Part shown: piece by piece, positions 35,948-40,784 of the stretch
Layout: the number at the start of each line of letters is the position of its first letter
Position numbering within the stretch: the stretch's first letter is position 1
DNA from: Actinomycetota bacterium
Lineage (GTDB): Bacteria > Actinomycetota > Thermoleophilia > Solirubrobacterales > 70-9
Direction: 5' to 3'
Assembly: GCA_018268655.1 (NCBI GenBank)
Contig: JAFDWC010000010.1
Coordinates: forward strand, 1-40,784
Length of the DNA: 40,784 nucleotides
The notes under the pieces: model-generated
Seen by the model: only the letters and a program-made list of their open reading frames with translations
Told to the model about the DNA's origin: nothing
Database searches by the model: none
Translations under genes and position numbers: made by a program

Positions 35948-36715
35948 TCAGTAGGTCGAGGCGGTGAGGCCGCCGTCGACGATGATGAATTCGCCGTTGA
36001 CGAACGAGGCGTCGTCGGAGGCGAGGAAGAGGACCGCGTTGGCGACCTCGCGCGGGTCGGCGATCCGCTTGCCGGGGTATGCCGCCTCCATCTCCGCCCG
36101 CGCCGCCGCCGGGTCGTCGGTGGCGTTGAAGTATTTCTCGATCATCGGCGTTTCCATGTCGCCGGGCGAGACGCAGTTGGCGCGGATGCCCTCCGCCGCG
36201 TAGTCGACCGCGATCGCCCGGGTCAGCCCGAGGACGCCGGTCTTGGTCGCCGTGTAGGCGGGCAGGAACGGGTCGCCGGTGTGGGCGAGGATCGAGGCGG
36301 TGTTGACGATCGCGCCGCCGCCGGTCTCCCGCATCGCCCGCACGGCTTCACGGCAGCCGAGGAAGACGCCCTTGAGGTTGACGCCGTTGACCCAGTCCCA
36401 GTCCTCCTCGGTGGTGTCGTGCAGCCGTTTCTCGAGCTGGACGCCGGCGTTGTTGTGGATGATGTCGAAGCCTCCGAGCTCGGAGCGGGCGCGATCGATC
36501 GCCGCGGCGATGTCGGCGGCGACGGTGACGTCGCCCTGGTGGACGACGGCGCTGCCGCCGGCGTCGACGATCTCGGCGGCCGTCGCCTCGGCGCCCTCGG
36601 CGTTGACGTCGAAGATCACGACCTTGCCGCCCTCGCGACCGATGCCCAGTGCCACCTCACGGCCCATCCCGGAGCCGGCTCCGGTGACCACGGCGACCTT
36701 GTCCTCGAACCTCAT
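35948..36715 (-). CDS. Short-chain dehydrogenase/reductase (SDR 1)
   Basis: A 255-residue classical SDR. NAD(P) loop TGAGSGMG (11-18), Asp36 after strand 2 (VVIFDVNAEG), which favours NAD over NADP, NNAG at 88-91, and the catalytic Ser141, Tyr154 and Lys158 (YTATK). The C-terminus FVNGEFIIVDGGLTASTY is typical. It lies directly upstream of the dehydratase and 62 nt downstream of SDR 2. Oxidation of a sugar or hydroxy acid is plausible, but the substrate cannot be read from the sequence. Confidence 0.93.
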   Translation of the reverse strand: MRFEDKVAVVTGAGSGMGREVALGIGREGGKVVIFDVNAEGAEATAAEIVDAGGSAVVHQGDVTVAADIAAAIDRARSELGGFDIIHNNAGVQLEKRLHDTTEEDWDWVNGVNLKGVFLGCREAVRAMRETGGGAIVNTASILAHTGDPFLPAYTATKTGVLGLTRAIAVDYAAEGIRANCVSPGDMETPMIEKYFNATDDPAAARAEMEAAYPGKRIADPREVANAVLFLASDDASFVNGEFIIVDGGLTASTY

Positions 36716-36777
36716 CTCAGCCTCTCTTCCTTGTTGGGGTGGGAATTCGTCCTGCTTGGCGCGGCGCGCCGGGGCGA

Positions 36778-37530
36778 TCAGACGGCGGTGGTGCCGCCGT
36801 CCAGCTCGAGTGTCGTTCCGGTCGCGAAGGGGGCCTCGGCGGCCAGATAGAGGATCCCCACCGCCACCTCCTCCGCGCTGGCGAACCGCTTCAGCGGCAC
36901 CGAGTCGATCGCTTCGGCGCGCGACTTCTCGACGTCGCCGAAGGTTTCGAGCTCGGCGGTCATCATCGGCGTGTCGACCGGGCCCGGGCAGATCGCGTTG
37001 ACGGTGACGTCCGGGGCGAGCTCGGCGGCGAGGCCTCGGGTGAGGCCGAGGATCCCGGCCTTCGAGGCGCAGTAGGCGATGTACATGCCCGCCGCCCGCA
37101 CCGACATCTCCGAGCCGAGGTTGACGATCGTGCCGCCGCCGTTCTCCTTCATGTGCAGGCCGGCGGCGCGGCAGACGTAGAAGGAGCCGGACAGGTTGAT
37201 GTCGATCACCTGACGCCAGTGGTCGTCGTCGATCTCGGCCAGGGTCGCCGGCCAGGCGACGCCGGCGCTGTTGACGACGACGTCGAGCCCGCCCAGCTGC
37301 TCGATCGCGGCGGCGACCCCAGCCCGCGCCTCCTCCGGCACGGCGACGTCGGCGCTGAGCGCGATCGCGGCCTCGCCGAGCTCGGCGGCGAGCTCCTCCA
37401 GCGGCTCGCGGCGGCGGGCGAGCAGGGCGACCCTGGCTCCCTCCTCGACGAAGAGACGGGCGGTGGCGGCGCCGATCCCGGAGGAGGCGCCGGTGATCAG
37501 GGCGGCTTTGCCGGCTAGGCGTTCAGGCAT
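36778..37530 (-). CDS. Short-chain dehydrogenase/reductase (SDR 2)
   Basis: A 250-residue classical SDR with TGASSGIG (13-20), Arg after strand 2 (ALLARRREPLEEL), which suggests NADP preference, NSAG, and Ser140, Tyr153, Lys157 (YCASK). The N-terminus carries a GGAGGT ribosome-binding site and overlaps the FAD oxidoreductase gene by 8 nt. It ends TLELDGGTTAV. With SDR 1 it may form a pair with different cofactors that epimerises or redox-cycles one substrate (inference). Confidence 0.93.
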   Translation of the reverse strand: MPERLAGKAALITGASSGIGAATARLFVEEGARVALLARRREPLEELAAELGEAAIALSADVAVPEEARAGVAAAIEQLGGLDVVVNSAGVAWPATLAEIDDDHWRQVIDINLSGSFYVCRAAGLHMKENGGGTIVNLGSEMSVRAAGMYIAYCASKAGILGLTRGLAAELAPDVTVNAICPGPVDTPMMTAELETFGDVEKSRAEAIDSVPLKRFASAEEVAVGILYLAAEAPFATGTTLELDGGTTAV

Positions 37531-39229
37531 CTTTCTTACCTCCGGTTCGAGCGGCGAACTTGGCCAGCGGGCGCAGTGCCCGCTGGCGGGCCAGCGCGTA
37601 GCCGGCCTTCCTCCCCGCCTTGGTTGACATCGCGCGGCCGATCAGCCCGCCCTGCCGGCGTCGCGCCGAGGGTTTCGCGGCCGCGCCGGTCCCGAGGATG
37701 GCCTGGGCGGCGTTGTGCCCGCTGGCGCCCATCACGCCGCCGCCGGGGTGGGTGCCGGCGCCGCAGAGGTAGTAGCCGCGGACGGGGGTCGCGTATGAGC
37801 TGAGGTCGGCGAGCGGCCGGCTCGAGAACAGCTGGTCGAGCCCCATCGCCCCGTGGAAGATGTTGCCGCGGGTGATCGCGTAGTCCCGCTCGATGTCCTT
37901 CGGGGTGATGATGTAGCGCTCGAGGATGTGGTCGCGGAGGTTGGGCGCGAAGACGAAGAGGTCCTCCATCACCGAGTCGGCCCAGCGCTCGCGCTCGGCG
38001 TCCCAGTCGGTGCCGGCGAGCTCGTAGGGCAGCTGCTGGACCCCGAGCGTGAGGGTGTGCTTGCCGGGCTCGGCCAGGGTCGGGTCGGTCGCCGACTGGA
38101 TCACCGCCTCGATCACCCACTCGTCCGGGAAGCGGCCCTCGCGCTGCGCCTCCCAGGCCTTCTCGAAGTTCTCGACCGAGGCGCCGAGCATCTGGTGGCC
38201 GTGGTGCTGGGGGCCCGGCTCGGGACTGTCGAACGGGAGATATTGGGGCAGCTCGTCGATCAGCAGGTGGATGCGGGCCATCGAGCCGCGCATGTCGATT
38301 CCCTCGACCTCGGCCCGAAACTCCTGGTCGAGGTCGCCGGGGTCGACCAGGGTCAGCAGCGAGCGCTGCGGGTCGGCGTTGGAGACGACGATCGGCGCCC
38401 GGTACTCCTCGCCGGACTCGGTCACGACCCCGACCGCCGCCCCGCCCTCGACGATCACCCTCGCCACCGGCGTCGAGAGCTTGACCTCGACTCCGTGGGC
38501 TTCGGCCGAGTTGGCGAGCGCCTTCGCGATCGAGCCCATCCCGCCCCGGGCGTAGCCGAACTGGCCGAAGGTGCCTTCGAACTCGCCGATCGCGTGGTGG
38601 CCGTAGACGTAGCTCGTCCCCGGGGTCGAGGGGCCGCCCCAGATCGAGACCATCCCGAAGAAGTTGAGGAACCCCTTGAGGTGCTCGGACTCGAAGTAGC
38701 GGTCGAGCAGGTCGCGCGTCGAGAGCAGGACGAATTCGTCGAACAGCTCCGGCTCGCCGGCGTCCTCGAAGGCCGCCATCACCTCCGAGCGCCGCGGCGG
38801 CGGCGAGAGCAGGAAGGGGCGGAAGATCTCGGCGAAGCGCTGCAGCCGGATGCCGAAGTCGAGGAACCGCTGGGCGTCGCGCTTCGAGTACTTCTCGAGC
38901 TCGCGGAGGGTGCGGTCGAGCTCCTTCCACATCATGAAGTGGCTGCCGTCGCGGAAGAGGACGAAGCCGAGCGCGTCGCCCTGGTAGAGCTCGAGCCCGT
39001 GCTTCTTCAGCTCCAGCTCGGCGATGATCTCGGGCCGCAGCAGCCCGGCGATGAACGCGCACGAGGACCAGCGCGCGCCCGGGATCAGTTCCTCGGTCGT
39101 GCAGGCGCCGCCGAGGACGTCGCGGCCCTCGAGCACCAGCACCTTCTTGCCGCCGCGGGCCAGGTAGTTGGCGCAGACGAGGCCGTTGTGGCCGGCGCCG
39201 ACGACGATCGCGTCGTACCGCTCCGCCAT
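37523..39229 (-). CDS. Phytoene dehydrogenase-like FAD oxidoreductase (PYROXD2-like)
   Basis: A 568-residue FAD enzyme. Rossmann site YDAIVVGAGHNGLVCANYLA and LEGRDVLGGACTTEE at the start, the middle block FEGTFGQFGYARGGMGSIAKALANSAEAHGVEVKL, and the FAD-closing YYLCGAGTHPGGGVMGASGHNAA near residues 495-520. This pattern, including GGGVMGASGHN, is that of the PYROXD2/carotenoid-desaturase-like group of unknown substrate. The C-terminal 50 residues are basic. It starts 2 nt after the RedY-like gene stop and overlaps SDR 2 by 8 nt, so it is firmly in the operon. Confidence 0.92.
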   Translation of the reverse strand: MAERYDAIVVGAGHNGLVCANYLARGGKKVLVLEGRDVLGGACTTEELIPGARWSSCAFIAGLLRPEIIAELELKKHGLELYQGDALGFVLFRDGSHFMMWKELDRTLRELEKYSKRDAQRFLDFGIRLQRFAEIFRPFLLSPPPRRSEVMAAFEDAGEPELFDEFVLLSTRDLLDRYFESEHLKGFLNFFGMVSIWGGPSTPGTSYVYGHHAIGEFEGTFGQFGYARGGMGSIAKALANSAEAHGVEVKLSTPVARVIVEGGAAVGVVTESGEEYRAPIVVSNADPQRSLLTLVDPGDLDQEFRAEVEGIDMRGSMARIHLLIDELPQYLPFDSPEPGPQHHGHQMLGASVENFEKAWEAQREGRFPDEWVIEAVIQSATDPTLAEPGKHTLTLGVQQLPYELAGTDWDAERERWADSVMEDLFVFAPNLRDHILERYIITPKDIERDYAITRGNIFHGAMGLDQLFSSRPLADLSSYATPVRGYYLCGAGTHPGGGVMGASGHNAAQAILGTGAAAKPSARRRQGGLIGRAMSTKAGRKAGYALARQRALRPLAKFAARTGGKKDA

Positions 39230-39230
39230 C

Positions 39231-39566
39231 TCAGCGCCTCCGGATCGGGGTCGCGAACAGGGTCCGCACGGTCGCCGGGTCGATCAGCTTCTCGAAGCCG
39301 GAGGTGACCTCCTCCATCTGCGGCAGGTTGTCGCGGACGTCGACCCACTCGTCCCACGAGCGCACAGTCATCACCTCGACCACGTCGACCGACGGCGCAC
39401 CCTCGTCACGCCTGGTTACCGCAAAGGCGTCGAAGCCGAGGACTACGTCCTGCGCGAGGCAGATCGGCTGATCGACCTCGGCCGAGAAGCGGCTGAACTG
39501 CTCAATCGAGGCGGTGTCTCGGAGGGGGATCAGGTTGACGGCGATCTCGGGACGTCGGTCTGGCAT
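39231..39566 (-). CDS. RedY-like small protein
   Basis: A 111-residue protein: IAVNLIPLRDTASIEQFSRFSAEVDQPICLAQDVVLGFDAFAV is typical of the RedY-like proteins, a dimeric alpha/beta-barrel relative first named from Streptomyces prodiginine clusters and thought to assist small-molecule enzymes. VDVVEVMTVRSWDEWVDVRDNLPQ continues the pattern. The start ATG 39566 is set by the redY-type N-terminus and an AGAGAGG nine nt upstream; the longer ORF beyond 39566 is non-coding repeat. Next to the FAD oxidoreductase, so an accessory role on the same substrate is plausible. Confidence 0.75.
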   Translation of the reverse strand: MPDRRPEIAVNLIPLRDTASIEQFSRFSAEVDQPICLAQDVVLGFDAFAVTRRDEGAPSVDVVEVMTVRSWDEWVDVRDNLPQMEEVTSGFEKLIDPATVRTLFATPIRRR

Positions 39567-39575
39567 CAGGCTGCA

Positions 39576-39757
39576 CCTCTCTGTTTGTCGGCAAGGCAAA
39601 GGGTCTGCAGGGGGAGGGACTCGGGAGACCCTCCTCTCTCGGCCTGTCGGCTCGCAGCATTCGGCTGACGCCTTGATCGAGCTCCCGGCCTCAGCCGCAA
39701 AACGTTCGGAGGGTCCCCCGACTCCCTCCCGCACACAGTCAGCTCTTGACAGAGAGG
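39576..39757 (-). promoter_or_regulatory. Nested inverted-repeat leader upstream of RedY-like gene
   Basis: Three nested helices: outer CCTCTCTGT (39576-39584) with ACAGAGAGG (39749-39757), 9 bp; middle arms 39612-39633 and 39709-39730, 20 of 22 paired, core GGGAGGGA...ACCCTC; inner CGGCTGA (39662-39668) with TCAGCCG (39691-39697). In the minus-strand mRNA the 3' outer arm reads ACAGAGAGG, which contains the ribosome-binding site of the RedY-like gene, so the folded form would hide it. This looks like a structured 5' leader, although repeat DNA is an alternative. Confidence 0.5.
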
Positions 39758-39848
39758 GCGGGAGCCCAACCGGTGACGCCCGCAGCTTCGGTCGTGAGCT
39801 TCGGGACGTTGCGAGTTCCGCGGCGGATTCGTTGGGAGCGGTGGCGTG

Positions 39849-39901
39849 CCCCTCCCGAAAACACTCAAGCGGAGCCGCAGGCGGAGCGTTTTCGGGAGGG
39901 G
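39849..39901. terminator. Long stem-loop after the aminotransferase gene
   Basis: CCCCTCCCGAAAAC (39849-39862) pairs perfectly with 39888-39901 around a 25-nt loop that has its own small GCGG-ag-CCGC stem. On the minus strand it lies 56 nt after the aminotransferase stop, so it is probably a terminator. The rest of the 39567-39956 gap shows no credible gene. Confidence 0.5.
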
Positions 39902-39956
39902 TGCGCCGGCGCTCCCCCGACACACTCTGATCCCGAGCTCGTCCCGAGTCACCGAG

Positions 39957-40784
39957 CTACTCACTGCCGCCCTCGGCCGCGAGCACCTGAAGCGCGCCGG
40001 CGGCCGCCTCCAAGGTCAGCTCCTCGTCGCGCTCATCGTGAGCGCTGGAGAGGAACCACCAGCCGCGCGGCAGGGCCATCACCCCGCGCTCGAGCAGCTC
40101 GGCGCTGAAGCGGACGCCGGCCTCGCGGTCGGATGCGGCGAACTCGGCGTATTCCCGCGGGTCCTCGGGTCCGCCGACCGCCGTCTGCAGCAGCGAGCCG
40201 CTGCGCCGCACGCGGAGCGGGAAGTCGGCCTCGCGCGCCGCCCGCTCGAGCCCGTCGGCGAGGCCGGAGGCGCGCCGCTCGAGCCGCGCGTAGAACTCCG
40301 GATCGCCGCGGTAGACGTCGATCGCGGCGATCGCGGCGGCGGCGCAGAGCGGGTTGCCGTTGAAGGTGCCGACGTGGGGGACGCGGCCGTCGAGCAGCGG
40401 CTCCATCGCGGCCGCCGAGCCGGCGACCGCGCTCAGCGGCAGCCCGGCGGCGATCGCCTTGCCGAAGGTGGCGAGGTCCGGAGTGACGCCGAGTGCTTCC
40501 TGGGCCCCGCCGAGCGCCATCCGGAACCCGGTCACGACTTCGTCGAAGATCAGCAGAGAGCCGCTGCGCTCGGTCAGCTCGCGGACCCGCTCGAGGAAGC
40601 CGGGGAGCGGCTCGATCAGGCCGCCGTTGCAGGCGACCGGCTCGAGCAGGACGGCGGCGACCTCCTCGCCGCGGCTGGCGAGCAGCGCCTCCAGTCCCTC
40701 GGCGTCGTTCCAGCGGGCCACCAGGACGTCCTCGCCGCCGAGCTGTCCGGCGGTCGCCGGGACCGGCTCCAGCGGCAGCTCGGC
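39957..40784 (-). CDS. Class III aminotransferase / glutamate-1-semialdehyde aminomutase-like (5' part beyond window)
   Basis: A PLP-enzyme C-terminal part of about 275 residues; the frame is open from the right edge (AELPLEPVPATAGQLGGEDVL precedes VARWND), so the start is outside. Motifs: VAAVLLEPVACNGGLIEP, the DEVVTGFR block with the PLP Asp, the Schiff-base Lys in DLATFGKAIAAGLPLSAVAG, and THxGTFNGNPL-like VGTFNGNPLCAAAA. This is the glutamate-1-semialdehyde aminomutase/omega-aminotransferase fold; the true HemL motif is slightly different, so a catabolic aminotransferase is as likely. Long intergenic DNA with a hairpin separates it from the RedY-like gene. Confidence 0.88.
   Translation of the reverse strand, partial: AELPLEPVPATAGQLGGEDVLVARWNDAEGLEALLASRGEEVAAVLLEPVACNGGLIEPLPGFLERVRELTERSGSLLIFDEVVTGFRMALGGAQEALGVTPDLATFGKAIAAGLPLSAVAGSAAAMEPLLDGRVPHVGTFNGNPLCAAAAIAAIDVYRGDPEFYARLERRASGLADGLERAAREADFPLRVRRSGSLLQTAVGGPEDPREYAEFAASDREAGVRFSAELLERGVMALPRGWWFLSSAHDERDEELTLEAAAGALQVLAAEGGSE

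Noticed and set aside
39566..39964. 132-residue minus-strand ORF in the gap before the RedY-like gene
   Set aside because: Its sequence is built from the inverted repeats of the gap (Arg/Leu/Ser/Pro-rich), lacks a fold-like pattern and crosses the proposed terminator.

Overview
This 40.8 kb window is very G+C rich and almost fully coding. It has the look of an actinobacterial chromosome, probably of the Thermoleophilia/Solirubrobacterales type. That assignment is an inference from composition, the pyrophosphate-type phosphofructokinase, the many LLM flavin oxidoreductases, SDRs and VOC dioxygenases, frequent GTG/TTG starts and 4-bp ATGA/GTGA gene overlaps. I see no rRNA, tRNA, transposase, phage or CRISPR array. 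Several intergenic inverted repeats and one two-copy intergenic repeat stand out.

Left part (1-10.2 kb), mostly housekeeping: a TfoX N-terminal fragment, a secreted protein, an ACT-domain malic enzyme, a TIGR01777 epimerase, a mini-lipoprotein next to a PPi-type phosphofructokinase, a methyltransferase, a tiny membrane protein, the trpF-trpB-trpA operon and an HtrA-type membrane protease.

Middle (10.2-29.4 kb), accessory catabolism. It contains: (i) an LLM flavoenzyme / alpha-beta hydrolase / small-protein operon (10285-12730), with LtrA behind it; (ii) a LysR regulator divergent from a five-gene operon of VOC dioxygenase, maleylacetate-reductase-like enzyme, MhqO-like dioxygenase, MhqD-like esterase and NmrA-like reductase, which looks like a quinol/hydroquinone module; (iii) a minus-strand group of cyclase-family hydrolase, flavin amine oxidase, N,N-dimethylformamidase-like large subunit, second flavin amine oxidase, GT87-like membrane protein and LLM flavoenzyme, which may degrade an amine or amide. 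A DEAH-type helicase gene follows on the plus strand.

Right part (29.4-40.8 kb): MurJ lipid II flippase, then a long minus-strand series read from the right edge inward. It runs class III aminotransferase (cut by the window), RedY-like small protein, phytoene-dehydrogenase-like FAD oxidoreductase, two SDRs, an IlvD/EDD Fe-S dehydratase and two aldehyde dehydrogenases. The SDR, dehydratase and ALDH set resembles an oxidative sugar-acid or hydroxy-acid route, but the substrate is unknown.

The most unusual non-coding signal is a nested three-helix inverted-repeat structure (39576-39757) just before the RedY-like gene. Its outermost arm covers that gene's ribosome-binding site. Perfect or near-perfect palindromes also sit 15-80 nt upstream of several catabolic genes.
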